64,000 nt of DNA from Naumovozyma dairenensis CBS 421 (taxonomy: Eukaryota > Ascomycota > Saccharomycetes > Saccharomycetales > Saccharomycetaceae): the NCBI RefSeq assembly GCF_000227115.2, contig NC_016480.1, positions 868,001-932,000 of the forward strand, given 5' to 3'. Below, piece by piece: positions 24,839 to 35,379 of this stretch. The notes beneath the pieces were generated by a model. It searched no databases and was not told the origin of the DNA. It saw nothing but the letters and a program-made list of their open reading frames with translations. Position 1 is the first letter of the stretch. The number at the start of each line of letters is the position of its first letter. The position numbers and the translations under genes were made by a program.

Positions 24839-27109
24839 CTATCTATTTTCTAATGTGCTAGGGAATCGTTTCCTAAAATCTCTCTCTAAAGTATCGACAT
24901 CCAAGGTAACTAGTTGTTCAGTAGCAGTACTACTAATCCTTTCTTTCGAAAACATTTTAGAAAGATATGTTGGTTTTGGAGGTGGTTTAGGCCTCAAATG
25001 ATGTGGTTTGAAAGGTAATGGTGGAGCTTTCTTTGGTGAAGAACCGATATCCTCTAACGGATTGATAACAACACTAGAATATCTCAGACTATCTTTTTCT
25101 CTACTATTTAAATTTCTCGGTATCATGGAGTGACTTACTGCATTAGTATGATGCGTGTCTATATTATTCCTTTCCATTGGCTGTTCGGATTCGCTAAGTA
25201 GATTTTGAACCCTCTGTTGAATGTTATCTCGAGTAGTTTTAGTTACAAATGGCTTAGTAGGTGAATGAGATCTGTAATATTCACTTGCGTGGTAGCCTTC
25301 ATTTTCTATCTCTAAGTTTTCCAAATCATACAACATTCCAGGAGGCATAGTATGTCTTTTCGCAAGCTTCGCCTTCGTCATATTTCTCGAGTCTTCTTCT
25401 TTAATTGGATTTGTGATTATGTTATGTCTACCATAACTAGAATTTCTTGAAGTATTGTTATTACTATTATTATGCATACTATTGTTGGTGTTATTATCTA
25501 GGGAAGGAGCTCTCATGCTGCCAGTAAATGCACCCCTGATAGCACCAAAAGCAGACCTGACACTACCACCTGTATCTTGCCGTGATCTGATTGGAGATGC
25601 ATTCCGTGATTCTCCTGTAACAACCCTTTTGATCTTATTGGTAAATTTCTGAGCAAAACTATCACCTGTATTATTCCCTTGAAGATTTCCTTCAAATGAA
25701 AGTGCAGAAGTGGATTTTATAGATGATGTTCTTGATAAACTCCTTCCCATATAGTTCGATTGGTTTTGATCATGATCATATTGGCTAGTACGTCTTCTTT
25801 GAATATCGTAATTGGTATTGTCTCTTGATGGGGATCTAGATATATAACGTCGGATCGGGCTAACGGATGCTGTTTTCGATGGGGTTAATAAAGTTCCAGA
25901 TTTTTGGAAGGGATGCAATTTCATATACATATCCTTATCTAATGAAGGTGAGAATTGAGGAACTTTTATATCTAACTCTAAAGCGGGAAGTCTTGTATTC
26001 TCACTTAAAACAGGAACTGTTATGGGCGTCACAAGTGATGTATTCGCCTTGGTATTTATTATTGGCATTGTTTGAGTTCGAGCGTTCAGTTGTTGTATTG
26101 GTTGTGCTGTTGCGATCTTTGGCACTGTAGTTTGTCTTTGTAATTGAATTTGGTTAGCTAATTGCTGTGCTCTTATTAAATAGAAATTTTGGATTGGACA
26201 AGGAACACCTTGAATGCTCGATATCTCTTCCAATAATTCACATATATTCGGTCTTTTGGTTGGGTTCTCTGAAAGCATAACTCGGATCAAATTCTTCAAC
26301 CTATCGCTATATATTGGAAAAGCAGGATATTGGAATTTTGAATGTAGGATAGCATTTTCTCCAGTTTTCTCAAATGGTGTTGTATAATAACATAATTTGT
26401 AAAGAAATACACCAAGTGCCCAGATATCGGATTTTTCATCAATAGGTAAACCTCTATATAAATCTAGCATTTCTGGACACCTATATTGTGCAGTGGTGTT
26501 CTTCAAGATATCATGTTGGACATATGACAACTCTTGTTGGTTTCTTGGTGGTCTAATATATCCACAGACAGAACCGAAATCGCATAATTTGAATTCGCCA
26601 TTCCCAGATCTCAACACATTCTCAATTTTTATATCTCGATGAAGAAGAACCGGTTGTAAGGCATGCATATTAGCTACCCCTTGAGCTGTTTGAGAAAGAA
26701 TGTTTAGTATCTCAGCTTCACTCAGTCTATTTTGTAGCCTCGAGTTCATAAAATCGATTAATCCACCGCCTTCGCAATATTCCATCAATAGAAGTACTTC
26801 GTAAGAACCATTGTTAAACGCCGATTTAACTGCATTAGAGTCAATATAAGAAACGACATGTCTATTATTTTTCAAAAGTTTCATAGCATCCACTTCTGCC
26901 CTTAATGTATTTAAACCTGATTTAGTTGGAACAATAACTCTTTTCAAACAAGCCACGTTGGATTTACTATAAGTATCAACAGGTGTTATCTCAACTGCAT
27001 ATATTTGAGCAAAGCCACCACTAGTCAAATACTTCTTGATTAAGGCTCTATGCGTTCCTACTGTCAAAAGTGTGCCATTGGGATATAAAGGTATGTTCGG
27101 TTGGTTCAT
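24839..27109 (-). CDS. PRK1: Ark1/Prk1-family actin-regulating kinase
   Basis: Serine/threonine kinase of cortical actin patches that ends endocytic coat function by phosphorylating Pan1, Sla1 and others. 756 residues. The kinase domain is at about 19-300: glycine loop LTSGGFAQIYAV, VACLKR (Lys), catalytic loop LHRDIKIENVL, CDFGSVCG and SDIWALGVFLYKLCY. The long Ser/Asn-rich tail ends in a proline motif (PPLPFKPHHLRPKPPPKPTY, about 705-725) of the kind that binds the Abp1 SH3 domain. YIL095W (PRK1) and YNL020C (ARK1) are duplicates. Neighbours LYS12 and BMT5 favour PRK1. Confidence 0.92.
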   Translation of the reverse strand: MNQPNIPLYPNGTLLTVGTHRALIKKYLTSGGFAQIYAVEITPVDTYSKSNVACLKRVIVPTKSGLNTLRAEVDAMKLLKNNRHVVSYIDSNAVKSAFNNGSYEVLLLMEYCEGGGLIDFMNSRLQNRLSEAEILNILSQTAQGVANMHALQPVLLHRDIKIENVLRSGNGEFKLCDFGSVCGYIRPPRNQQELSYVQHDILKNTTAQYRCPEMLDLYRGLPIDEKSDIWALGVFLYKLCYYTTPFEKTGENAILHSKFQYPAFPIYSDRLKNLIRVMLSENPTKRPNICELLEEISSIQGVPCPIQNFYLIRAQQLANQIQLQRQTTVPKIATAQPIQQLNARTQTMPIINTKANTSLVTPITVPVLSENTRLPALELDIKVPQFSPSLDKDMYMKLHPFQKSGTLLTPSKTASVSPIRRYISRSPSRDNTNYDIQRRRTSQYDHDQNQSNYMGRSLSRTSSIKSTSALSFEGNLQGNNTGDSFAQKFTNKIKRVVTGESRNASPIRSRQDTGGSVRSAFGAIRGAFTGSMRAPSLDNNTNNSMHNNSNNNTSRNSSYGRHNIITNPIKEEDSRNMTKAKLAKRHTMPPGMLYDLENLEIENEGYHASEYYRSHSPTKPFVTKTTRDNIQQRVQNLLSESEQPMERNNIDTHHTNAVSHSMIPRNLNSREKDSLRYSSVVINPLEDIGSSPKKAPPLPFKPHHLRPKPPPKPTYLSKMFSKERISSTATEQLVTLDVDTLERDFRKRFPSTLENR

Positions 27110-27283
27110 TTAGAGGGAATACAACGACTCTTCGAGACAGAATTGTGCATAAAACTAAGTACTCAGTTAAATTTTTGGGACACCTTTCAAGCAAAAGAAT
27201 TGGTTTAAACAATCGTGTACTTTTGGATCTCACTAAAGAAGCTCAATGCAGCTCAAAATGTAACTTCATTTTTGTTGACATTT

Positions 27284-27311
27284 GAAACTTCGAAGAAGTG
27301 GCCGAAGTTTC
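27284..27311. repeat. 9-bp inverted repeat upstream of PRK1
   Basis: GAAACTTCG (27284-27292) and CGAAGTTTC (27303-27311) are perfect arms around a 10-nt spacer, about 175 bp upstream of the PRK1 start. Confidence 0.8.
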
Positions 27312-28012
27312 AGCAGAGATTTCGCGTTATTAAGTTCTGCTTAAAACTGGCAGTAATTTTCCAGAAAAATAGAGTATAATAGACTGGCGATACGCCAAAA
27401 GCCTGTGAATATAGAAGACTGTAAAATATGGGTTGGATAATAGACCAAAATCTAAACTTTGTAAAGGCAGGGCGTAGAATATAAGATTTGCGAATAGATC
27501 ATTTGGATTGCTCTCTTTATATAGTATAAATAATAACTAATAAAGAGATATAAATAACTAACTAAAATGCTTCTAATTCCAGTTCGACTATTAGCCCTTC
27601 TATATCTTTGAAAAATACTTTTTCTTCAACTTTATCTAATCACTTACCTGTAATAGTTAGATTAGATAATCAATGAACTTATTTAATCTTGTTTCGTTCG
27701 GGAACACTTGGTACTTTAGGGATCATATTGTATAATAGACGTGCTCCTTTAATCTTAAATCATTCTGTTTCATTGTGACGCACTGTGTTAATAAAATAGG
27801 AATAGGATAGGAATGGGAAAAAGAATGGGATAGTAATAGAATGGAAATAGGATTAGGATAGAAATACAAGAGATACAATAAAGTTAGTAGGATTTTACTT
27901 CCATTTGCTCCTAATTAGTTTCTCAACATAATTATGGCTTATGATAATGATAATAAAGTAATAACTTAGTAAGTCAAATAAATTCTAGAAGTTCATATAA
28001 TATCTCATTAAG

Positions 28013-28289
28013 TCATGCATGCATAAAACAAGAACTCATAATCATTAACACCGCTCTCAAAGTCCTTTCAACTAGGTGCTCCGCAGGATAATCTAAAAAC
28101 TTGTAGGTTTGGTTAGGAGAGACCAATCCAGAACGCCTGAGTAAATATTCAGCAAAACCATACAAGTTAACCGACCCAATACATAACTCTTGTACGCATG
28201 CACGGTCGAAACCGTAGACGTGGCTGCAATCAAAAACAATCTTAATAATAGTAAGATAACACTTGCATGGCATTCAACTTCATTCAACA
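28013..28289 (-). mobile_element. Possible degenerate solo LTR
   Basis: Read on the minus strand the segment begins TGTTGAATG at 28289, the form of yeast Ty LTR 5' ends. It lies about 260 bp upstream of a tRNA gene, the favoured Ty target, and its composition is more GC-balanced than the surroundings. No clean CA end or 5-bp target duplication was found, so both boundaries and identity are uncertain. Confidence 0.22.
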
Positions 28290-28547
28290 AAAGATATTCA
28301 ATTATAGTTCAATAAACGTTATATATCTACAAACATGTAGGTGCCTAACGTAGTTCCAGTCATTACTTCGAACCTCACAACTTCATAATAATTCTTAACT
28401 CAACTTGACTGATAACTAACGACTCATAATTTCGTGACAGTAATTACTCAGACAATAAAAGAATAAACATACTTCTTTGTGACACTTGGACGTGATTCGG
28501 ATACTTCGTTATAATAATCGGATATCCGTTTCAAAAATGTAACATAT

Positions 28548-28621
28548 GGTCTCTTGGCCCAGTTGGTTAAGGCACCGTGCTAATAACGCGGGGATCAGCG
28601 GTTCGATCCCGCTAGAGACCA
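28548..28621 (+). tRNA. tRNA-Ile (anticodon AAU)
   Basis: 74 nt including the discriminator A. Acceptor stem GGTCTCT pairs with AGAGACC. Box A-like GGCCCAGTTGGTTAAGGC and box B GGTTCGATCCC are intact. The anticodon loop CTAATAA puts AAT at 28582-28584. Anticodon stem CCGTG/CGCGG pairs with one G-U. There is no intron. A T-rich stretch (TTTATTTTT) follows for Pol III termination. It is the same as the standard yeast tRNA-Ile(AAU) as I recall it. Confidence 0.98.
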
Positions 28622-29097
28622 TTTATTTTTACTATTTCAAGATGAACTTTTTTTACAAATGTCACCATTTTGTGATATATTACCTCACGATAATATATAA
28701 ACCGCACTCTTATTTAACAGCCGAGTATAACTCAACTTACCCTGCACCTTGATCCTTTATAAAAAAATTATAGACGTCTATGATATGAAATCTTTTACGT
28801 CTGTTATGACCAGTTTGGGTGAAGTTGTGTCCTTATTATCTTGATTACCTTGATAATGAGTTAGGAATCTGGTGTGTCTTATCTTTGATATTTCTACTTT
28901 TGTAGAAATTAGAAGATAACGAATGCAATATCTACTATTCTATTATCTCTGTATCCAATATAAGCTCAATAGTTAGATCTATACCGGCAGATAATTATTA
29001 CCAGTATCAAAACTTATATCTTGTAGCTCTTAAAATATACGTACACTAAGCTCGAGAATAGCAGATAATTATCAATCCTATGGATGTGTATTACTGT

Positions 29098-29250
29098 CTA
29101 TCGGTGAGTAGTATGAGTAGTATGTTTATCGATGAGTATGTCTATCGATGAGTATGTTCCTTTCGGTGATGTGATGATCCTTTCGGTGAGGATCTGATGC
29201 GATGTTATGTGATGTAATGTTATGTGATGAGATATTATGTGATGGGATAT
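29098..29250. repeat. Degenerate GATGAGTATGT / GTTATGTGATG tandem repeats
   Basis: The sequence cycles through related short units: TATCGATGAGTATG (twice, around 29128 and 29143), CCTTTCGGTGA (29158 and 29180), then GTTATGTGAT units (29202-29245). Spacing is irregular. It may be an expanded microsatellite or the core of a decayed mobile element. Confidence 0.6.
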
Positions 29251-29691
29251 AATATTCTCTTCTTTCTATGATCTAGGTTCCTAGGGATCTAGTTGTATAT
29301 TTTCTTTTCTTCTCTTCTATAAATGAGCATCAAGATAACTTCAGATTCAAATTTTCCATTTCAATGTCTCTATATATATATATGGTATTCGCTGAAACTC
29401 ATCGAACCCATTCAGAAAGCGATGCCATGGAAAATTTTCACTCGTTCACTTCGTTGGTCACCTTCGAGAAACGCGCCACGGAAAAGGCCAAATAGCCTAG
29501 AACGTGACAACAAACATAACAATAATACAGAAATAATTACTGTTATATCTTGCCCAATTATTTTCCATTGTAAAGTGAATGTAACAGTTAGTTACTTTAA
29601 GAGTAGGACAATAATATATTTTTTATAATTACTTTGTTTCTTTACGAAATAATTTTTTTTATGCGTGGCTTTTTTCTGGGAATTTTTGAAG

Positions 29692-29733
29692 TGAAAAAAA
29701 ATTCCGATAATAAATTCAGATTAAGCTCATCGC
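29692..29733. promoter_or_regulatory. RRPE-PAC module of BMT5
   Basis: RRPE-like TGAAAAAAAATT at 29692-29703 and PAC (AGCTCATCGC, reverse of GCGATGAGCT) at 29724-29733, 78 bp upstream of the BMT5 ATG. Confidence 0.8.
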
Positions 29734-29810
29734 AAGATTTATACTATTGTAAGTTGAATTAGTTCCAAGACGAAAATCAGTACCAGACACCCCGAAGCTA
29801 ATCTGTTGAA

Positions 29811-30812
29811 ATGGCTAGAAAATTGAAAGGTAAAGTGAACTCAAAAGGCTTGAAAGCTGCATTATTAAGGCAACAGTCTCAAGAAAAATTAAGACTGAAA
29901 CAGAAAAAGAAAGAGCAGGCGGAAATAAAGAAGAAGTCTCAACCTCCAAAGAAAATAGTCCAAAATCAAGAAGCGCAAAAAGCTGATTTGCCTACATTTA
30001 TTCCCTTCGAACGAAATGAAACCTTATTATTAATTGGTGAAGGTGATTTTTCATTTGCTAAATCGATAATAGAGCAAGATTATATATTACCTGGAAACTT
30101 AATTGCTACAAGTTTCGATGCATCTCCTACTGAATTGAGACTGAAATATCCAAATACTTTCGAAGAAAATTATAAATTTTTAATTAATGAAGGAGTCAAG
30201 ATACTTTTCAAAGTTGATGGAACTAAATTAATAAAATCTTTAAAATTATCAAAGAAAACTCCATGGTCTAAAATTGTTGGTCCGGCTTGGAAATCCAAAT
30301 ATTTAAATAATATCATGTTCAATTTTCCACATACTGGTAAAGGTATTAAGGACCAAGATAGGAATATCAAAGATCACCAAGAACTAGTGTTTGGATACTT
30401 CGATAGTAGTAAACAATTATTCAGCTTGATCAATAAGCCACTTAAGAGTGCTACATCTGGTTACACCCTTGGTTACTCTACGGAAAAGAATCAAGACTCT
30501 GAAGGTATCAGTTCAGAAGGGTATGGCAAAATAATCTTGTCTGTGTTTGATGGAGAACCTTATGATTCATGGCAAATTAAAATGTTGGCGAAGAAGAATG
30601 CGCTACATGTTGAACGTTCGAATAAATTCCAATGGGAAAACTTTCCTGGATATCACCATAGAAGAACTAATAGTGAACAAACCACAACTAAACCTGCAGA
30701 AGAAAGAAATGCAAGAATTTTCATATTCAAGAAATTCGAAAAGGCCAAACATAGCAAATCTAAAAGGAATAGAAACATTGACGATGATGACAGTGATGAA
30801 GATGAGCGTTAA
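29811..30812 (+). CDS. BMT5: 25S rRNA uridine-N3 methyltransferase Bmt5
   Basis: Rossmann-like SAM-dependent enzyme that makes m3U at position 2634 of 25S rRNA in the nucleolus. 333 residues. A Lys-rich N-terminus (about 1-60) is followed by SAM motif LLLIGEGDFSFAKSI (about 74-88) and ATSFDASPTEL. The MFNFPHTGKGIKDQDRNI block (about 169-186) is characteristic of the family (DUF2431). The C-terminus is basic then acidic. The RRPE-PAC promoter agrees with the role. Convergent with FYV10, as YIL096C and YIL097W are. Confidence 0.93.
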   Translation: MARKLKGKVNSKGLKAALLRQQSQEKLRLKQKKKEQAEIKKKSQPPKKIVQNQEAQKADLPTFIPFERNETLLLIGEGDFSFAKSIIEQDYILPGNLIATSFDASPTELRLKYPNTFEENYKFLINEGVKILFKVDGTKLIKSLKLSKKTPWSKIVGPAWKSKYLNNIMFNFPHTGKGIKDQDRNIKDHQELVFGYFDSSKQLFSLINKPLKSATSGYTLGYSTEKNQDSEGISSEGYGKIILSVFDGEPYDSWQIKMLAKKNALHVERSNKFQWENFPGYHHRRTNSEQTTTKPAEERNARIFIFKKFEKAKHSKSKRNRNIDDDDSDEDER

Positions 30813-31035
30813 ATAGTCATGTGCAACTGTACTTTCCTTTTTTAGCTGCATAAAAAGTCCACTACAGAGTTCTGGATTAGGGTGTTATATGTGCTAACTG
30901 AAAAATTAATATATTTGTAACATTATATTATTATGTACATTATACAAGAAGTTCCATTTCAGCTTTTCTAACGTTAGATAGAAGGGAAAATTCGATATAC
31001 TGGACATGCCAATCGATGACAAGGATGAGTGAATT

Positions 31036-32559
31036 TCACGTAGGATACATTTTCACAAAATCTGTTTCAGAGTATCTCTTGCCGTCAATTGGGTCAATGA
31101 TTTGTTCCTTCTCCAAAATACAGAGTTCTTTCTTCTTCAAAGTTTTTGCCAAATCTTTTAAGCGTTGGGCATCATACACGTTACCATTTGGAAGCATCAC
31201 AGGATTCTCAAACAACCTTGATTTAGTATGATGGGCATATGGTAAATTCTTCGATATCTTTGCAAAACTTTCAGAACAAACTGGACAATGATTTGTAATA
31301 ACTTTTTCACTTAAATATGTACGTAACTCGCCATTTTCCAAATCTGGAGCAATTGATTCATGCAAGCAACCCTTTGTCTTCAAAGTAGAAATTCCTAAGG
31401 ATAGGTAAATTAATAAAGGATCATTTTTGGATATACCATACATTGTATAATATTCATCTAAAAATATTTTCTTCAAGGTATCCCATCTACTTACACTCAA
31501 CAGCTTTTGGTATCTATCTGTGTCGCATGTGCCATAACAAAAGTGCATACTGTTATTTTTTATTAAATCTGTATTGACATTTGTAGTAAGTATTCGTTTA
31601 TTGAATATATTTTCATAGATGGAATGTATCAGGTTTTGACTTGGTTTGTTCATTTTACTATTGTCGTCGATTTCATATAATGTTGCCGTATCTTCTCTAC
31701 CATTGTTTGAATATTGAATAAATAAAATCAGGCCTGCTGCAAGTTTTAAATCATTAAAGTTATTTTTCATGAATGGTAATAAATAAGTCTGATAACACGA
31801 AATGGAACGTTGATACCAACCTTGTTTCAATAATTCAATATATTCTTGAAATCTTGTTTCAAATTCTAATATTGAATTGCGTTTCTTCAGATATATTTTA
31901 TTTTCGTTAATCCATTTCAAAAGTGGAGTTAAATCATGAGATTGGGTTAGAGCGTTCGATATCTTATTTGCTGTTATTAATATATCGTGATCTAAAAGCT
32001 GTTCTAAATGTTGCTGCTTCAGGAAAATGTCTCCGGAATTCATTTCTGTTTTATTAATATTTCCCTTTCCATTTCCAATTTTCCTATTTTCTCCAAGTAG
32101 TACTTTGGATTCCAACTCTGTCGTATTTATTCTACTATTCCTTAAAAGATAATCACCAATCAATAAATTAGTATATTTCTGGTACCACAGCAATAGTCTA
32201 TTTTTATTCGAGGACGCCTTAATATCATCCAAATCTTGGAAAAAATCCAGTCTAGCTTTAATTCTATCCAACAATTCCAAATCATGATCAATTCTAATGG
32301 ATAGCTGTTTCTCAAATTTATCAATCCGTTTAATAAGATCACTTATTTCGCCAAGGGCGATCTTGTCATCATCGATCGAGTTCCTTTCAAAATGACGATT
32401 CAATAAGTCATATGAACGTTGTATTGCTTTCGTTTCCTTTTCAACCAGTTTATATACTTGTCTAATGTTCTTCTGCAATAGCTCATAGGGGATGTAGAAT
32501 GATTGTTGGTTAAGTTTTAAATGGAAGTCTGTATTTGGTTCTTCAATTAAACTGCTCAT
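31036..32559 (-). CDS. FYV10: GID E3 ubiquitin ligase subunit Fyv10/Gid9
   Basis: RING-like subunit of the GID/CTLH ligase that degrades gluconeogenic enzymes when glucose returns. 507 residues (S. cerevisiae: 516). A helical N-terminal half is followed by a CTLH/CRA-type helical region (about 225-390). The C-terminal degenerate RING reads CPVCSESFAKISKNLPYAHH then RLFENPVMLPNGNVYD (about 427-470). Confidence 0.93.
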   Translation of the reverse strand: MSSLIEEPNTDFHLKLNQQSFYIPYELLQKNIRQVYKLVEKETKAIQRSYDLLNRHFERNSIDDDKIALGEISDLIKRIDKFEKQLSIRIDHDLELLDRIKARLDFFQDLDDIKASSNKNRLLLWYQKYTNLLIGDYLLRNSRINTTELESKVLLGENRKIGNGKGNINKTEMNSGDIFLKQQHLEQLLDHDILITANKISNALTQSHDLTPLLKWINENKIYLKKRNSILEFETRFQEYIELLKQGWYQRSISCYQTYLLPFMKNNFNDLKLAAGLILFIQYSNNGREDTATLYEIDDNSKMNKPSQNLIHSIYENIFNKRILTTNVNTDLIKNNSMHFCYGTCDTDRYQKLLSVSRWDTLKKIFLDEYYTMYGISKNDPLLIYLSLGISTLKTKGCLHESIAPDLENGELRTYLSEKVITNHCPVCSESFAKISKNLPYAHHTKSRLFENPVMLPNGNVYDAQRLKDLAKTLKKKELCILEKEQIIDPIDGKRYSETDFVKMYPT

Positions 32560-33107
32560 TTTTCGGGGGAGGGGTTTAAATTCACAGAAGGGTTTTTTTG
32601 TCCCTAGATATCTATCGATCTTATAGGATATATTATAGCCAACGATGGTTCTTTAGTCTTCCTTCAATTTTTTCATATGTTTGACTTCTATCAAGATATA
32701 TAATGTTATACTCTCCCACCGAAAAAAGGTACAGTTAATGTTACTTTGCATTTTACCCTCTTTGAAAATGGGAGGGCGCCCTTCAAAAATTGTCTGAAAA
32801 TTAATTAATTAAAAATTCGTCAAAAAGCGTACTTTACAATTACAGGATAGATGACCGGGGGGTCCACGTATCGCACACAGAGATTAGAGTAAAATGGCAT
32901 GTGCATTTGATTAAAAAAATGTTACTATTATTATATATTATATTATATTGTTATTATTAGTTGGTCATCATACATACTGCTAACATTTTTTGCGTTAAGT
33001 TAGGTTGTTTGTCTTTGGAAAAATATTATCAAAAGACAACCGTTTTACTGAAAAATTCTATTTTTGGTTGTTAAATATGTGGTGGTTGCTGCTGTATGTT
33101 ATACTCT
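32560..33107. other. Intergenic FYV10-IDH1
   Basis: FYV10 promoter and IDH1 3' region. Nothing beyond AT-rich sequence, a GGGGGGTCC patch at 32858 and an (ATT/TTA)n stretch at about 32930-32955. Confidence 0.4.
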
Positions 33108-34187
33108 TTATAATCTTGCCAGTTTGTTAATGACAGCTTGAGTAAATTCTGTAGTTGATGCAGATCCACCGATATCTTGCGTCGTAGCTTTACCTTCCGC
33201 AATGACGTCATATACAGCTGATTTGATTCTGTTTGCAGACTTTTCTAAACCTAAATGATCTAACAACAAGGTGGCAGATAATAACATTGCAGTGGGATTT
33301 GCAACATTTTGACCCTTAATATCTAAACCAACATGTCTGGAACCAGGTTCAAACACAGCATAATCTCTACCATAATTCACCCCTGGAACAAGACCAGGAC
33401 CACCAATTAAGGCAGCACCAATATTTCCGACTATAGTTCCATACATGGAAGGTGTCACCATAACATCAAATTGATGAGGTTTAGCTACAGCTTGCATGGA
33501 TGCATTATCGACGATGATGGAAGAAGTTTGGATTTCTGGGTATTCTTCTTCACCAATTTTACTAACGGTATTTCTAAATAAACCATCACTTAGTTTCATA
33601 ATATTAGCCTTATGTACAGCAGTGACAGATTTTCTATTATTTCTCTTGGCAAAATCAAATGCAAATCGAGCAATTCTTTCACTCTTACTCTTTGTAATGA
33701 TTTTCAAAGATTCCACTACACCGGGGACAGATTCATGTTCCAACCCAGAATATTCACCTTCAGTATTTTCTCTGATGACAACAAGATCTACGTTTGGAAT
33801 CTTAGTCTTAACCCCTTCTATAGATTTGAAAATGGCCACATTAGCATAAATATCCAATTGTTTCCTAAATGCGACATTCAAAGACCCATGACCCACTTGG
33901 TCAGCAGGAGTATGCCAAATTCCCTTCAACCCAATTTTGTTCCTTTTCAATGAATCTACAGCAGCTTTGACACCTTCAGTATGGTCTAATCCTGAAATAT
34001 CAACTGTTTCCCAATCGATTGGCACGTTTTCGGACTTGAAGATGGACACTACTGAATCTGTAATTTCTTTACCAACACCATCTCCTGGTAATAACGTTAC
34101 AGTGAAACGACCTCCATATTTTTTGGGGATGATTGTTTCCTTAGCTAAGGTAACTAATGATCTTTTTGTGACTGAATGTTTGAACAT
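33108..34187 (-). CDS. IDH1: NAD-isocitrate dehydrogenase subunit Idh1
   Basis: Regulatory (AMP-binding) subunit of the mitochondrial octameric enzyme converting isocitrate to 2-oxoglutarate. 359 residues (S. cerevisiae: 360) with a presequence (MFKHSVTKRSLVTLAKE). VTLLPGDGVGKEI, IRENTEGEYSGLEHESVPGV, VTAVHKANIMKLSDGLF and PSMYGTIVGNIGAALIGGPG are complete. The intact ENTEGEY here contrasts with the disrupted equivalent in LYS12, a paralogue 9 kb away. The retained lineage is YNL037C (sister block). Confidence 0.95.
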   Translation of the reverse strand: MFKHSVTKRSLVTLAKETIIPKKYGGRFTVTLLPGDGVGKEITDSVVSIFKSENVPIDWETVDISGLDHTEGVKAAVDSLKRNKIGLKGIWHTPADQVGHGSLNVAFRKQLDIYANVAIFKSIEGVKTKIPNVDLVVIRENTEGEYSGLEHESVPGVVESLKIITKSKSERIARFAFDFAKRNNRKSVTAVHKANIMKLSDGLFRNTVSKIGEEEYPEIQTSSIIVDNASMQAVAKPHQFDVMVTPSMYGTIVGNIGAALIGGPGLVPGVNYGRDYAVFEPGSRHVGLDIKGQNVANPTAMLLSATLLLDHLGLEKSANRIKSAVYDVIAEGKATTQDIGGSASTTEFTQAVINKLARL

Positions 34188-34592
34188 TGTTTTAGAATAT
34201 ATATTATGCAGTTTTTTTTGTTTTTACAAGGGGATGTGCGTGGGATGTAAGTGTGATACTAGTCCTTACTCATATGGGGGACTGATGCGAATACTATATT
34301 ACACTCTTGTAATATGTTTATACCTAATTTGCTAAAGTGACAATAATGCATTTTTATGTTGCGATAGTAAATTAAGAGTTGAGAGTTATATAAGATAGCA
34401 GACATTGCCTTACGGAGTGAAATGTTTCACTCTATCATTGATTGATTGAGTGTCACAATTTTACTTTAATTGGACAAGTTACTCGAAGAGCGCGGCATGG
34501 AACTCGCAACAAGTCCGTGACTTCGGAAAATGAATTGAACTTGATTCGTCCGGATTCTCGCATAGTAAAATAGTCCCCGTAAAGGTTCCACC

Positions 34593-34626
34593 CACGTGAT
34601 CTAATTTTTTATTATATTTCACGTGA
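34593..34626. promoter_or_regulatory. Pair of CACGTG boxes upstream of IDH1
   Basis: CACGTG at 34593-34598 and within the palindrome TCACGTGA at 34619-34626, about 405-440 bp upstream of the IDH1 start. TCACGTGA is the Cbf1-preferred form; other bHLH factors could bind. Confidence 0.6.
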
Positions 34627-35024
34627 TGGAAAAATGATTTGGAAGCATAGGGGTTGTCTCAAGTCCTTTTAACGTTTTGTACATGATTCATTAAAGTTAA
34701 AAGGTTGCATATATACGTCATTCTTTATGCTGTTTTTTGAAGACGAATACCGTAAGTTTAATTTTTAGAGGGGTAAATTAAACCTTAACATAGTTACGTA
34801 TCTGAAACTACATTGGAAATTCTCCGCGGCATTGTCCGTTGATAACTTCGCCGTGGAGAACAATTTTTTCTTTTCGGTACGCAGCTGCTGAAATTTTAAA
34901 TTTTATAGAAAAACTATCCTACATGCCATTTCTACAGGCCTCAACCCTTTGGGCCCTATAGGGTTGAAAAAATCGTTGCGATAAAATCTGTTGGATTTAA
35001 ATCCCAGCTGGATAACTATATAAT

Positions 35025-35379
35025 CAGGCCTGGGACGGATAGGATTTTTGGTCTATCCTAAGCAATTTTTGGCCTACCCTACCTTTTTTCAATCCTCGGT
35101 AAAAATCTTCAATCCAGTCCTAATCCTATCCTAATCCAAAGTCTATCCTAACCCAATCCATTTTTTTATTATATAATAAAATAAGAAAAACTATAAAAAT
35201 CATACTATACGACTACTATTTTTCAATTTTTTTTTCAATCCATGCCCCAATCCATGGCCAGGATAAACCAACCCTGTTCTCAATCCATAAAATTTGATTT
35301 CTACCCTACTTTCTTTCAAAATTTTCGACGCCCAATCCTTGCTTTTTCAATCCATTAATCCTAATCCGTCCCAGGCCTG
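35025..35379. mobile_element. hAT-like miniature inverted-repeat element (355 bp)
   Basis: Both ends begin CAGGCCTGGGACGGAT when read inward (perfect 16 bp, extending to about 22 of 23 with one gap). The element is flanked by TATATAAT (35017-35024) and TATGTAAT (35380-35387), an 8-bp target duplication with one mismatch. CAG-starting terminal repeats with 8-bp duplications are the mark of hAT transposons; hAT families (Rover, Roamer) are known from Saccharomycetaceae. The interior has no open frame but about eight CAATCC and several TATCCTA subterminal motifs, so it would be non-autonomous. Inserted between IDH1 and FMC1. Confidence 0.8.

Larger units (their letters stand above)
27110..28547. 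other. Gene-poor interval upstream of PRK1 and tRNA-Ile
   Basis: No supportable protein gene. Contains a 9-bp inverted repeat (27284-27311), an AATAGGAT-like purine-rich degenerate repeat at about 27795-27870, and a possible degenerate LTR at about 28013-28289 listed separately. A frame of 86 codons on the minus strand (28013-28273) has no recognisable homology. Confidence 0.5.
28622..29810. other. Gene-poor interval tRNA-Ile to BMT5
   Basis: No supportable gene. Contains degenerate short tandem repeats (listed separately), the near-palindrome CTAGGTTCCTAGGGATCTAG at about 29273-29292, and a TATAAAT with CAAGATAAC downstream (about 29320) that resembles an LTR promoter. The BMT5 regulatory module is at the right end. 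Confidence 0.45.

Noticed and set aside
28013..28273. 86-codon frame on the minus strand near tRNA-Ile as a possible gene
   Set aside because: No recognisable domain, overlaps a second frame on the same strand, and the segment is better explained as a decayed repeat.
28802..29345. Second solo LTR from TGTTATGACC to the TATAAAT region
   Set aside because: No matching 5-bp target duplication or defined CA end could be found; kept only as a note in the interval entry.
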